From: Chondrosia reniformis
Taxonomy: Eukaryota > Porifera > Demospongiae > Chondrillida > Chondrillidae
NCBI GenBank assembly: GCA_947172415.1
Contig: OX359201.1
Location: 6,839,245-6,903,244, forward strand
Direction of reading: 5' to 3'
DNA: 64,000 bases
The notes under the pieces are model-generated. The model was not told the origin of the DNA. It worked only from the letters and a program-made list of their open reading frames with translations, and ran no database searches. This document shows, piece after piece, positions 26,178 to 37,344 of the stretch (position 1 is its first letter; each line of letters starts with the position of its first letter). A program made the position numbers and the translations under genes.

Positions 26178-27469
26178 ATGGGGAACCGAGGACCCAGATT
26201 GAAGGGTGCGCAACTTGCAAATCTGTTGAGAACGACGCACTGTAAGTTGGGGGAGACCGAACATTCCTGCTATTCATAGTTCACATGTGATTGGTTCTTT
26301 CCACTGCGTTACTATAGTTTCCTCGAAAGAGCTGCAGTTTTGGTAAGTCCATGTCACACAGCCGCACGGTGCGTTTACTCGCTTGCATTGGACGTACGCA
26401 GGTACCGTCAGTTCCTGGGAGACTGTCCTACGGGACTCCTCAGCGGAGAGGTCCGCGATGATGCGCAGCAGACGTGGGAGTTGGCTAAGTTACTCTTCAA
26501 ATTTCTCTGTAGGACTTTGATCGCCTCTTTAAAGCTTCCCTGTGTTGTGCGGATGAATCTGAGATGTTCTCTCAGATAATCTTTGCTTCTTTCCAGCGGG
26601 ACCAGAACGGTCTGGTAGGGTTTGAGGCATTTGTCCAATCATTATCAACCATCCTACGAGGCAGTGATGAGGAGAGGCTTAGCTGTTAGTACATCCTGGC
26701 CATTAGGATCGCTTACATAATGTGTTGACCACAATCCATATAGGGCTCTTTTCAGTGTGTGATGCAGATGGAGATGGGTTTGTGAGTCGTGAAGATGTGA
26801 TATATGTAACAAACTCTCTATACAAGTTCCTTGTAAGTTTACCTTCATTACTGATGCTAGTGTTGACCATAGTACCTCACTCACACAGTGTTGACCATAG
26901 TACCTCACTCACACAGTGTTGACCATAGTACCTCACTCACACAGTGTTGACCATAGTACCTCACTCTCACAGTGTTGACCATAGTACCTCACTCACACAG
27001 TGTTGACCATAGTACCTCACTCACACAGTGTTGACCATAGTACCTCACTCTCACAGTGTTGACCATAGTACCTCACTCACACATAGTACCTCACTCTCAC
27101 AGTGTTGACCATAATACCTCACTCACACAGTGTTGACCATAGTACCTCACTCTCACAGTGTTGACCATAGTACCTCACTCACACAGTGTTGACCATAGTA
27201 CCTCACTCTCACAGTGTTGACCATAGTACCTCACTCACACAGTGTTGATCATAGTACCTCACTCACACAGTGTTGACCATAGTACCTCACTCTCACAGGG
27301 TAGAATAGTAAACTTCTGTTCAGAGGATGATTTACCACCTAAATTAATAAATGTTCGTTTCCATGACAACATTGAATATGTAAGTATAGCTGCATTGTGC
27401 ACAAATAAGGTGTAGAAACTAGTTCCAATAAACCATCCCTCTCTTGTTCAGCTGTTTTCTAAATGGTGA
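26178..27469 (+). CDS. NCS/recoverin-family EF-hand protein, short C-terminus
   Basis: Exons 26178-26241, 26318-26342, 26402-26450, 26513-26684, 26744-26832, 27299-27379, 27452-27469; total 498 nt, 165 aa. The start MGNRGPRLK matches the N-myristoylated start of neuronal calcium sensors. FSSKELQFWYRQFLGDCP is the family's first helix pair with the inactive CPSG-type EF1. The next EF-hand loop (QRDQNGLVGFEA) has lost the Asp at position 1 and the Glu at position 12, so it probably does not bind calcium. The following loop (DADGDGFVSRED) looks competent. NCS proteins are about 190 aa with a fourth EF-hand; here the last two exons encode no EF-hand and end in LFSKW. Either the gene is C-terminally shortened or the last exons are mis-modelled. 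The likely role is membrane-linked calcium sensing. Confidence 0.75.
26861..27297. repeat. 28-bp minisatellite in NCS-like intron, carrying the acceptor
   Basis: About 15 units of 28 bp (tgttgaccatagtacctcac plus tcacacag or tctcacag). Every unit ends in cacag, and the last one is the real 3' splice site before exon 6 (tctcacag then GGTAGAATAG). Units thus duplicate an acceptor-like site. One unit is shortened near 27,080. Confidence 0.95.
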
Positions 27470-27774
27470 ACCTTGTTTTCTGTAGTTTACTGGTTCATAT
27501 AGAAAATTGTCAAAGGAAGATTTCAAAACATTCATTTCTGGTGGCTCTACATTTCAGAATGCCATTTCCTTGTGTAAAAGCTTTAATGATTTATGATTTC
27601 GTGCATATTTTCATTATTCTTGTTAAATGGTTCGAAACATTGTTATGTTTATTGAATGTTTATTATACAATTTCGACGTAACCGTTTCCGTTTATTATTC
27701 GCAATGCCTGTGATTGCTAAAATGGCGTACCTTATTGGACAAACAGGTGTGTGAAAGGTACGAGATACGGAGTT
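27470..27774. other. Intergenic, NCS-like to ABL
   Basis: About 300 bp of unique sequence. It should hold the 3' end of the EF-hand gene and the ABL promoter and 5' leader. I see no RNA gene or repeat in it. A 72-codon ORF at 27,463-27,681 has no recognisable domain and starts inside the previous gene's last exon. Confidence 0.5.
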
Positions 27775-30700
27775 ATGGGTCAATCTACGGGAAGACCAAA
27801 GAGCGAAGGATCTGGCACAACAAAGACTCTCTTAAAAAAGCCGTCACTCGATCAAGGTCACTCCGACTTTAACGGAGAAGGTACGTGTTTCCGTGTCTAT
27901 CCGTGACCTCGCAGTCTCTCGCACAAAGAAAACCTTAGTAAAATAAACAGAAGACTTTGGAAAGTATTAAATATGTTTCATTAAGAGTTAAACTTTAGAT
28001 TTTTATTATTTTGAGGAGTGGGTAGCCACAATGAAGTTTAGTAAATTCCTCCCAAGTTAGCCGTGAGAACTACATAGGTGTGCGCAGCCGTGTGAGTTGT
28101 ACGCATTCTATAATGTATTCAAATCAATTTAATTAAGTTTAAGTCAGTGAACTGAACAACTTTGAAGTACTGGCGTTGTATGGAAAGAATTTGAGCTGTT
28201 CATCTTTTGTACCAATTTGTTTTGTCAACTCCACCCCCCGTTCAGCGTGTTGGTGTGTGTCTGTTTGTGTCTGTAGGTAGCATATCGTCTCCTGGAGTGG
28301 GCACTTTGCGCTGGGAGTCCCAGGAGAACCTAGCAGATGATGAAGGCGATCCTCAGCTGTACTTAGTGAAGCATGACTTTACTGCTCAAGGAGAGGGGCA
28401 GATCAGTATACGGAAGGGTGAGCGGATCAAAGTGACAGTGTCTGCAGAAGACTGGGTGGAGGGGATCAACAGCAGGGGAGAGGTGGGCTGGCTGCCCGCC
28501 TCCTACATTGTCCAGTGCGACAGCTTGGAAAAGTACTCGTGGTACCATGGCAACATCACTCGAGCAGCTGCAGAGGTCAGTCTGAGCAGTGGAATAAATG
28601 GAAGTTTTCTGATTCGAGAGAGTGAAAGTAAACCTGGACAGTACTCCATTTCACTGCGGTTTGGAGGACGGATGTACCACTATAGAATATCACAAGATGC
28701 AGTAACAGAAAAGTACTACGTTATGCAGGTATGTCTGTGTTGGGGGCGTGGTTAGTGTAGGTATGTCTGTGTTGGCTATAGGGGGCGTGGTTAGTGTACT
28801 GCTCTTCCTTGTAGGACATTACCTTTGCCACACTGGCGGAGCTGGTGCGTCACCACTCCCAACAGGCGGACGGACTGGTCTGCACCCTGCATTACCCCGC
28901 CCCCAACCCCAAGAAGCCTACCATATTTGGGCTGTCTCAGAAGGGAGATGAGTGGGAGATTGACAGAGGTGACATTGAAATGGCACAGAAACTAGGTGGA
29001 GGGCAGTACGGAGAAGTGTACAAAGGAACATACAGGAAGACGGGACAAGCAGTGGCTGTGAAAACATTTAGAGTTAGTGGATTGAGCATGTTGTTGAGCA
29101 CACATTGGCTGACTGGTGTCACTGTGACGGTGCAAGTATGGTCTATGTCCTTTAGGAGGAAACAACAGATGCTTCAGAGTTCCTTAAGGAAGCAGCCGTG
29201 ATGAAGGAGATACGGCATAGTCACTTAGTTCAGCTGCTTGGAGTGTGCACACGAGAGCTTCCTTTCTTCATTATTACAGAGTACATGCCCAAAGGCAACC
29301 TGCTGGAGTACATCCGAGGACCGGAGGGACGCAAGCTAGATGCTGTCATTTTAGTGTTTATGTCACAACAAATTGCATCTGCCATGTCTTACCTGGAGGA
29401 GAAGGGGTACATTCACAGGTTGGTGAGGCTAGCTTCCAGTGAGGTACTGAATTCAGTGCCTTTCCACTTTGTTCTCACAGAGACTTGGCTGCTAGAAATT
29501 GTCTTGTTGGAAATGAATATCTGGTAAAGGTAGCAGACTTTGGCTTGTCAAGGTTTGTGGAAAATGATGTGTATGATGCCCGCAGTGGAACAAAGTTTCC
29601 AATTAAGTGGACTGCACCAGAGGCTTTGGCATATAATCAGTTTTCCATTAAATCAGATATTTGGGGTGAGCTCCAATTAGATTTGCATGCCTGCATTTGC
29701 TTACTGCTTGCTTGTTGCGTGTAGCATTTGGTATCTTGTTATGGGAGCTGGCCACTCAGGGAATGTCCCCGTATCCCGGAGTGGAGCTGTCCGCAGTGTA
29801 TGAACTACTGGAAAAGGGTTTTCGGTTGGAGAGACCTGATGGCTGCCCCACAAATATTTATGACATGATGCAGAAATGTGAGGGAAATGTGTGACTTAGA
29901 TGTTGTACGTAGGTCACTTGGTCTCATTCCCAATTGTTAGGTTGGAACTGGGACCCACTGAAGAGGCCGACATTCTACGACCTGCTGATGGAGTTGAATG
30001 CTATGTCTAATATTAATGAAGGTCCGTATGCTATATACTACAAGTACATATATAATTGGCTTGGTTCCTTATTTCAGAGGTTGAGAAACAGTTTGAGCCC
30101 AAAAATCGTGCTCAAAATCGTCCTCTCCCCGAGCCTCCTCAGAAGAGCCCTCCCGCCCTCCCTCCTCCCAATAGCAAGACCAAAACTGCTGGTCGACCAA
30201 TTCCTCCATCATCACCTGGAACAAGCTCTCATACAAAGTCCCCACCTCTCCCTCCCCTCTCCAGCAAGCCAAGCTCGCAGGGGAGACGCAACACGGGTTT
30301 GACACCGTCCCCCCCGCCACCTCCCCTGAAGCCAGATAAGCGGAGTCACACCCTTGGACGTGTTGACAATGGAAGCTCAAGAGATGCGCAATTACCACCA
30401 AAACCTTTGAAACCATTAATCCCTAGCAACAAGCCAGCTGTTATCCCTGGCAACAAGCCATCTGTTGTCCCTAGCAACAAGCCATCTGTTGTCCCTGGCA
30501 ACAAGCCATCTGTTGTCCCTGGCAACAAGCCAGCAGTGGCCCAGGGGAGTAAGCCAACCATTAAATCACACAAGCCTCTCCCACCAAGTAAACAGCAAAG
30601 TGTCCCTCCTCCATTGACACCAAAGGGCAAGTCTTCAGGAAGGAAGAATTGGAAGGAGAGAGGATGCTACTCTAAGGAAGAGTTCAGTGAACTGACGAGT

Positions 30701-31027
30701 GATATAATTTCTCTGGTTCATGAGACTGAGGTCATTTGTGAAGGCAGTTCAAGCCAGCCTCTGGCTAAAGCACTTAACGACCTGTGTGACATGGTTCAGG
30801 TTCTGTTGGAGTCTGCCACAGATATGGCCGATAAGGTGTCCTCTGGAGTGAGTCTGAGGAGGTCTTGTACAGTCTTGAGAGAAAAGTTGGCTGCCTTGCT
30901 GGACCTGTCTTCAGTTTTACTTAGCGCTGGCTGCCCCAACCCTGCACAGAGAAGGGTCCTGGATCAGTGTTTATTTACTATCTCTAACAAATGTGAAGAA
31001 ATAATGAATGTTGTGTCAAAGGGCTAA
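27775..31027 (+). CDS. ABL: ABL non-receptor tyrosine kinase
   Basis: Eight exons: 27775-27880, 28277-28728, 28815-29072, 29156-29418, 29481-29665, 29725-29877, 29941-30021, 30078-31027; 2,448 nt, 815 aa. The start MGQS is an N-myristoylation signal as in ABL isoform 1b, which locks the kinase in its autoinhibited state. In order: SH3 (about 62-115, ending [10 protein letters not shown]), SH2 (about 124-215, WYHG and FLIRES), and a kinase domain from about 240 to 490 with glycine loop GGGQYGEVY, Lys269 (AVAVK), HRDLAARN with Asp361, and DFG with Asp379. A proline-rich tail (PPPPPLKP; repeated NKPSVVPG) ends in an F-actin-binding helical domain over the last 120 residues. It links adhesion and receptor signals to actin. 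The tail is far shorter than in vertebrate ABL (over 1,100 aa). It is close to the next gene (268 bp). Confidence 0.97.
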
Positions 31028-31295
31028 TCCACTACATTGTATTCGTTTGTTTGACAGGAGTGTCCAATTGTTCCATATTTAATCTTGTGTCAATTGCATG
31101 TTCATGAAATTGTGAGAATGTTTCTCAAGGTCATATATTAGAACAAACATTTTAACTTAAATTTATCTCTATCGCTAGTAACTGTCATCGTTTATCTCCA
31201 TTAGTGTCGCCGATTTTCACTAATGGGACCTCTGCGCCATACACTAACGATGCGGCGCAAGCAAACGTATAAATACATCACGAACAGGTCTAAAA

Positions 31296-32096
31296 ATGGC
31301 CGCCCTGCAGCTATGGCGCAAATTGCATCCTAGGAGTAAGTCGCGTGTGTTTAGATTTAGACAGGATTTTATCTTTAATGTTTCAATTGTTACAGATGTA
31401 CTTTACAGAAAAGTTATTAGAGTTAAAGCCTTACGAACAAGAAGTGTATCCAATTTGAAGTCTGAAATGGAAAAGTACACTGAAGTGAAAGAGGCTATCT
31501 TGGATAACGAGGACTCCTTCAATGTGAAAACGTTAACGTCAGTAGAAGACCTCTTTCTTCATAGAGTACATTTTGGGCACAAAGCTGGATGCTGGAATCC
31601 ATTAATGTTGCCTTTCATTCACGGCACTAGAGCCGGCGTACATATTATCAATTTGGACAAGACATACGACTGTATGGTTCGTGCTCTGAACGTGGTAGCT
31701 CACGTGGCCTACAGGAAAGGCATTATATTATTTGTAAATGAGCGTAGCCAATTTGAGCGCATTACCGAAGCGGCAGCTACTCAGTGCGGAGAGTACTTTG
31801 TTACGGGTGACTGGCGACCAGGAACATTAACTAACTCGTTTAAATTACTGGGCACAGTGAGGGTTCCCGATCTTGTACTCTTCTTAAGCACTCCAACGAG
31901 CGAAACTGCCATCAAAGAGGCATTCATGTGCGCTATTCCATCGGTGGCCATTCTGGATACTGACTGCAGCACGCGATACATCACTTATCCTGTGCCGGGC
32001 AACGACGACACTCCCATCACTATGCAATTCTACCTGAACACATTCAGCAAAGCCATTATTAACGCCAAAAAACAAAGGGAAATTGACAATGATTAG
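31296..32096 (+). CDS. MRPS2: Mitochondrial small-subunit ribosomal protein uS2m
   Basis: Continuous reading frame of 266 codons. Bacterial S2-family features are present: LTSVEDLFLHRVHFGHKAGCW near the start, HIINLDKTYD, RKGIILFVNERSQF, GDWRPGTLTN, and PDLVLFL followed by IPSVAILDTDC near the end. It is a core component of the mitoribosome small subunit. A likely 60-nt intron (31336-31395; A|GTAAGT to TTACAG) has a length divisible by three and no stop, so the spliced protein would be about 246 aa and the unspliced one 266 aa. Splicing is favoured because 60 nt is the usual intron size here and the encoded insert does not look like S2. A TATAAATA lies about 25 bp before the ATG. Its stop is only 23 bp from the stop of the convergent PDX1 gene. 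Confidence 0.92.
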   Translation: MAALQLWRKLHPRSKSRVFRFRQDFIFNVSIVTDVLYRKVIRVKALRTRSVSNLKSEMEKYTEVKEAILDNEDSFNVKTLTSVEDLFLHRVHFGHKAGCWNPLMLPFIHGTRAGVHIINLDKTYDCMVRALNVVAHVAYRKGIILFVNERSQFERITEAAATQCGEYFVTGDWRPGTLTNSFKLLGTVRVPDLVLFLSTPTSETAIKEAFMCAIPSVAILDTDCSTRYITYPVPGNDDTPITMQFYLNTFSKAIINAKKQREIDND

Positions 32097-32119
32097 GACA
32101 GTTTTGTTTCAGTAAATAA

Positions 32120-33260
32120 TTATACAGTTTTTCTAGTACTTTCTCTGGTTGCCCATGTGTCCTGCATCTCTTCACAGTTAATACCAACCTGTTGCACACA
32201 GAAACAAAGATAGGTTGCCACTAAACCTGTCTGTATTTGCATACAAGCACTGACCATAGGCACTCCGAGGTCCTCACTGACTTCTGCCAGCAGTTTTGGG
32301 TCATTGTAGTGTGTCACTGCCTGCACCATAGACTTGGCTCTCTTCTCCGGGTTGGCACTCTTGAATATCCCAGACCCCACAAAGACCCCGTCCACCCCCA
32401 GCTGCATGAGGAGCGAGACATCAGCAGGCGTGGCCAGACCTCCTGCTGCAAAGTTGACCACTGGCAAGCGACCTAACTGAGCTGTCTTCTTCAGTAGTTC
32501 AACAGACACACGCAATTCTGCAGCATAGCAGTGTAATTCTCTTTCAGACATGCTCTGAGCCAATCGGATCTCTCTCTGTATGGCTCTGGCATGTCGAACA
32601 GCTTCCACCACATTGCCTGTACCTGCTTCTCCCTTGGTGCGGATCATGGCTGCCCCCTCACTGACCCTCCTCAGTGCTTCCCCCAGGTTGCGAGCTCCAC
32701 ACACAAAAGGCACCTTAAAGTCATGTTTGTTGATGTGATTTTCATTGTCAGCAGGAGTTAGGACTAGGAGTTCCAAAGTGAAGTAAGACACACAATCTAG
32801 ACTCACTTGAAGTACGTCCCTCTCCCTCACTCACCCTCAGACTCATCAATGAAGTCCACACTTAATGCTTCAAGGATCTGTGCCTCTGCAAAGTGTCCAA
32901 TTCGTACTTTGGCCATTACCGGTATGGACACTGCACTTTGTATATCCTTTATTTTCTGTGCAAAAAGGGCGCCATTGTAATTAATGACACCCACGAGCTG
33001 TGGTTACACAGGAGGCTACCTTTGGGTCCGACATCCTCGAAACTCCGCCCTCCTTTCTTATGTCGGCTGGGACCCTCTCTAGAGCCATCACTGCACAAGC
33101 CTACGAGGGGACAGATGAAGACCAATCACGTTCTCCGCCCGGTCGAGGGAAAGGGGAATCCGGGAAAGGAACTTACTCCGGCCTCTTCAGCCACGCGGGC
33201 CTGCTCGGCAGTGACTACATCCATAATAATTCCACCTTTTAGCATCTGTGCCAACCCCAT
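32120..33260 (-). CDS. PDX1: Pyridoxal 5'-phosphate synthase subunit PDX1 (PdxS/SNZ)
   Basis: Minus exons 33260-33177, 33100-33020, 32955-32835, 32763-32255, 32188-32120; 864 nt, 287 aa. PDX1 builds the B6 ring from ribose 5-phosphate, glyceraldehyde 3-phosphate and ammonia as a dodecamer. Hallmarks: GGIIMDVV with Asp14, IPVMAK with the Schiff-base Lys71, [22 protein letters not shown] with second Lys139, [20 protein letters not shown], and [12 protein letters not shown]. The chosen ATG gives [10 protein letters not shown], about 15-20 residues shorter than the family. The frame stays open upstream (GTFSVK, a family-like sequence) to a stop near 33,300, so a further 5' exon probably exists. 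The last intron (GTCAGT donor) keeps frame if unspliced; splicing restores the family sequence LGVPMVGIN. It is head to head with PDX2. Confidence 0.95.
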
Positions 33261-33658
33261 CTTTACACTAAAAGTACCTTTAAAAAGTGAATCACACTCG
33301 AGTGAAATAAGTTAAAGGATTCTATTACATAACGCACCTCGCGACTCCCCTGGTTCAGTATCTTCTAACGTCGGCTTAGCTACAAATGGGAAGGTTTATG
33401 ATAGCGAACAAGACACACGAAGGCTACGGACGAGGTAGACCTACCGTCCATCTGAGGGCGAGCCATTTGAATACTCCTTGGCTATTACCTCTAGTTGCTC
33501 AACTTGTCATAACCAGCAGTCGCAACCATTGCGGGATGATGCAATCCATGGTACTTCTGGAACGACGTATATGCTACAAAAATCCTTTAGGATGACGTTC
33601 CAGAGATACTCCAACCAAAGCATTCCATTCATCGCACAGAACTAGCTAGTTGGAGGAG
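33261..33658. promoter_or_regulatory. Shared region between PDX1 and PDX2
   Basis: About 400 bp separate the two divergent B6-synthesis genes. It probably contains PDX1's missing first exon and control elements for both genes. No defined element was identified; a joint promoter is inferred from layout, as known for yeast SNZ/SNO pairs. Confidence 0.4.
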
Positions 33659-34670
33659 ATGATGTACGAAGAAGAAAGAAAGGCACTGCCTACAGTAGCT
33701 TTGGGAGTTTTAGCTTTCCAGGGAGCCTTCCTCGAGCACTTTCGGAAACTGGAGCAACTGGCCTCACTGGTCAAGGACAGCGTGATTGTCACCGTTGGGT
33801 TGGTTAGGACGGCGGAGGCGCTAGAGGACATTCACGGTCTGATCATCCCTGGCGGCGAGAGTACGACCATCGGGCTATTTCTGAAGAAAAACAACTTTCT
33901 AGAGAGGCTCAGTGCTTGGATAAAGGGTGGAGACAGTAAGCCGGGTGGCGCGGTGTGGGGTACGTGCGCGGGGTTGATTCTCCTGTCCGAGAGGATTGAA
34001 GGACAAAAGGAAGGAGGTCAGGACTTTGTAAGTTACTGCAACTCGCGAGCTCTCTCTAATTATCGTCAAAGATGTCGGTATGTATGTGGGTTAGTAAAAT
34101 GTTTTTCAGTGCCTAATGAATTGAATTAAGGGGAGAGTCCCTTTTAGTTCAGAAAAGATGCAAAACAAGTACATGCAATTACATTGCACATTTGTACTAT
34201 ATATCCTCACTTGACCAAGAATAGGTATAGTGGTATTTCATGAATATTTGTGTGTGTGTGCTTCATAGATTGGTGGGTTGGGTGTGACTTGCTCACGGAA
34301 CAGGTTTGGCAGGCAGATTAACAGTTTCGAAGCCAAGCTCTCTGTCAAGGAAGGTGGATTGTCCTTCCCAGTAACAGCGTCAGACGACTTTCTTCATTCC
34401 AGTTCAGTTGATATCCAAAACCACAATGAATGTGTAGGGTTGTTTATAAGGGCTCCAGGTATTCGGTCAGTGGACAGTGTGGATGTGAGTGTCCTGGCTA
34501 CCCTGACCAGGGGAGGTGAGGAGGAGCCGGTGGCCGTGAGGCAGGGCAGACTTATGGCCACCACCTTCCATCCAGAGCTCACTGATGACCTTCGATGGCA
34601 TCTGTACTTTCTGAAACTTGTACTTAATGGTTTACATCCACCCGTTACCTTGGAAAACTTTAAATACTGA
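33659..34670 (+). CDS. PDX2: Pyridoxal 5'-phosphate synthase glutaminase subunit PDX2 (PdxT/SNO)
   Basis: Two exons, 33659-34027 and 34269-34670; 771 nt, 256 aa. A class I glutamine amidotransferase that supplies ammonia to PDX1. Seen: LGVLAFQGAFLEH at the N-terminus, PGGEST oxyanion region (residues 64-69), GTCAGLI with nucleophile Cys103, and TFHPE with His224 and Glu226 completing the triad. The intron falls in the usual position before GGLGVTCSRNRFGRQ. Either of two adjacent in-frame ATGs (33659, 33662) could be the start. The family is usually 190-250 aa, so this is full length. With PDX1 it forms the complete ribose-5-phosphate-dependent pathway. Confidence 0.96.
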
Positions 34671-34808
34671 TTTACTATGTATTTATTATTATTATAGTGC
34701 CCATACATGGTACTATTATATTATCATAAGCTATAGCATATATATACAGTGGACACTATGATCTTGTAAGTATGTATGTATTACATTTGAATTATGGCTT
34801 CCTTGAAA

Positions 34809-35354
34809 TTAATTAATTGTTACAGCGTCTTCAATGGTGTACCATTTGGAAGGAGACGTGGGTCTTGCAGATGGCTCTCTTGATGCGGCACTCTTCTTGC
34901 GCTCTGCTACATCTGCCCAGCAAATACTGCCTTTTTCACTGTTTTCTACTTTTGAGCGCAAAACAGAAGGTTGCAGGAGATTTCTGTAGTATTCTAGCGT
35001 TTGGACATGCGAAGAGCGCGGGGGCGCCGATGTTGTTCTTTTTCTCCACAGAGTAGTCGTATATATTTCCTTTGCTTTCTTTTTCCGTTGTATGGCGCTA
35101 ACGCAGTCGCGACCCGCAGATACCGAGGCTTTGCGGTCCTTCGATAGCTTCCTATCCAAAAGGACGAGCTGGCGTCCGATCACTTGTTGCTTCTGAACAG
35201 CGTCAATCAAGTTGTAGTACGTCTCCCTTCGAATAGTCTCAAGTTGTGTCTTCAACTGACGTTCCTGCTGGGCGAGCTTGGAATAGGTAAGCGGAGAAAT
35301 ATTGAAAGCCAAGTCTCGCTGTGCGTGCTGGTTCTTGTTACGTCCTCGGTCCAT
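34809..35354 (-). CDS. Unrecognised 181-aa basic coiled-coil protein
   Basis: Single uninterrupted reading frame from ATG at 35354. I do not recognise the family. It is rich in Lys, Arg and Gln. Residues about 25-80 are likely helical coiled coil (KLAQQERQLKTQLETIRRET; QQVIGRQLVLLDRKLSKD), and the C-terminal third is Ser/Pro rich (SAASREPSARPTSPSKWY). No signal peptide or membrane segment is visible. It converges on PDX2 (138 bp between stops) and sits 250 bp downstream of the ankyrin gene on the same strand. Small proteins of this look are often ciliary or centrosomal, but that is only a guess. Confidence 0.6.
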   Translation of the reverse strand: MDRGRNKNQHAQRDLAFNISPLTYSKLAQQERQLKTQLETIRRETYYNLIDAVQKQQVIGRQLVLLDRKLSKDRKASVSAGRDCVSAIQRKKKAKEIYTTTLWRKRTTSAPPRSSHVQTLEYYRNLLQPSVLRSKVENSEKGSICWADVAERKKSAASREPSARPTSPSKWYTIEDAVTIN

Positions 35355-35602
35355 ATCAGCAGCCCAACAATACTTTTGGAGGATAGCTCAGAATTCTTTG
35401 TATGTATCGCCTACCAACGGACGGTCGCAGCGTATATACGCATTCCTTTAAGTCGACACATGTATTAACTTCGAATTTGTACAATGACTTGTATATCTCC
35501 ATGCAGGTTCCCGTATGAACAGCTAGGTCATCTGATTAACATTCACAAGTACAAATTGTTGAAATTAGACTTTGATGAGCAGAATCTCAGTGCAGTGATA
35601 AT

Positions 35603-37149
35603 TTAATTAATGGAAGGAGTAGAAATGTGTAGAGAGCTTGAGGTAGTTGGGGCTGGATGGAGGGTCTGTTTGGGCATCGCAGCTGCAATGACTTGTGCAA
35701 CATTGGAGGTAGCAATCTGAGCAGCAGTGTGTCCTTGCTAAATTAATTACATAGCCAATGCACTGCATGCAGTTATATAGCTAATATAGTTGCATGGAAT
35801 ATGTACTCACTTTATCTTGTAGGTTTATGTTTGCACCAGCTGTGATTAAAACTTCTGCAAATGTAGTCTGTCCTTTAGCAGCGGCCAAGTGAAGAGGTGT
35901 CTGCTGCTTCTACGTGTTAACAGTGAAACATATATAGTACAGGATCACACTTTGTGTTTACAACAACTCTTGTGTGATCTACCTTGTCTTTCACATTGAC
36001 ATCGCACCCGGCCACTGACAGAAGGGACAACAGTCCAGTGAGCTGCTCAGCCTCAACTGCATAGTGCACTGGTGTCCAGCCATGCTACAGGAGCACAGTA
36101 CATCAGCTGTGCATAGATGTGTGTGCATTACATGTGCCAATGTACTTGTTTGTCTGCAGTGTTTAGTTGACACGAGGAATGCCCGACAAGGTGGTGGATT
36201 AGAGAAGGGTGATGGATAACAGCCAAGGTCAAGGCACAAATACCATCATTGTTCAATTCATCAACCTTCACATTTAACTGTCGATTCAGGAGTACCTCCA
36301 CAACTGCCTCACTTCCATGTCGCACGGCTATCATTAGAGGAGTCCAGCCATCATTGGTTTTAACATTGACATCGCATCCAGCTGCTAGCAGCACTGGAAT
36401 TGCTTCTGCACGCCCAAACTGAGCTGCAATATGTAGGGCCGTAAAACCATCCTACGTATGTAGACAAGAGATATATGCATACAGTGGCTGCATGTAAGAG
36501 GCCAAGGGACGGACAGCTGACCTTGAGTGTAGTTTTGACACTAGCACCAGCTGACAGCAGTGACTGTATAATGTAATGGTATCCGAACTCGCAGGCCACC
36601 AGTAATGGGGTGTGTCCCAAAGACTGAATACACAGTATCCGGTTCACACAGCTATTGGCAGAACTGCATGAACCACATAACTGTGATCTCACTCACTAGA
36701 GTAGGTACGTCCACTTGGGCTCCTTTGCTGATCAATTCGTTCACGGTTTTCGTATATCCACTTTGCGAGGCCATATAGAGCGGTGTACAATTATTCTGTG
36801 AATGAGTGAATAGAAAGTCGTGTATTATGCCACTGTCAGCCTCGAAGTAATCGAGACGTACCTCGCTTTTGGAATTTATATCACAATTGCTGTTCAGTAA
36901 CGTACGACAACACCCCAGGCTGCCGACCGACGCCGCATAGTGAAGCGCCGTGAAACCGTCCTGCACGTGGATATACACAAGTATATTCGATATTTTTCTT
37001 TCATTGACATGATTGCGTACCGAATCTTTAGAATTTGAGTCCGCTCCATCCTTAAGTAGCTGCTTCACCGTCGGTTCGTCCGAGTTCTGACAAGCTTCGC
37101 GTAAGTTTTTGTTTACGTTGACGGACGGAAGTGATGTCGACGTCGTCAT
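35603..37149 (-). CDS. Ankyrin-repeat protein, one repeat per exon
   Basis: Minus exons 37149-37021, 36960-36862, 36795-36697, 36623-36522, 36451-36146, 36084-35983, 35909-35811, 35737-35603; 1,071 nt, 356 aa. All introns are phase 0 and most internal exons are 99 or 102 nt, that is one 33-34 residue ankyrin repeat each; the 306-nt exon holds three. Repeat signatures include GFTALHYAASVGSLGCCRTLL, HTPLLVACEFGYHYIIQSLL, GWTPLMIAVRHGSEAVVEVLL and QTPLHLAAAKG. About nine to ten repeats cover nearly the whole protein; a short N-terminal MTTSTSLPSVNV and a Ser/Pro-rich tail flank them. It has no catalytic domain, so it is a protein-binding scaffold of unknown partner. It is divergent from endophilin-B (195 bp apart). 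Confidence 0.88.
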
Positions 37150-37344
37150 AATACACGACTCACACAAGTATACCTATAAGAGACTTAAGGTATTTGCTTT
37201 CGTTAATCCTTACCATATAGCAGTACTAGTTGGTCCCCACGGCCAAGAGAAGCCACACCGATTTCTGAGACGCTGCGGTCAGAGCGACATTTAATGGGGG
37301 ATTCCCCAATGGACACATGACCTTTCACGAAGTCGGAAACTAAG

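Noticed and set aside
31336..31395. Extra 20 codons in uS2m as coding sequence
   Set aside because: Bounded by GTAAGT and a pyrimidine-rich TTACAG at the usual intron size; more likely a 3n intron, although the frame stays open.
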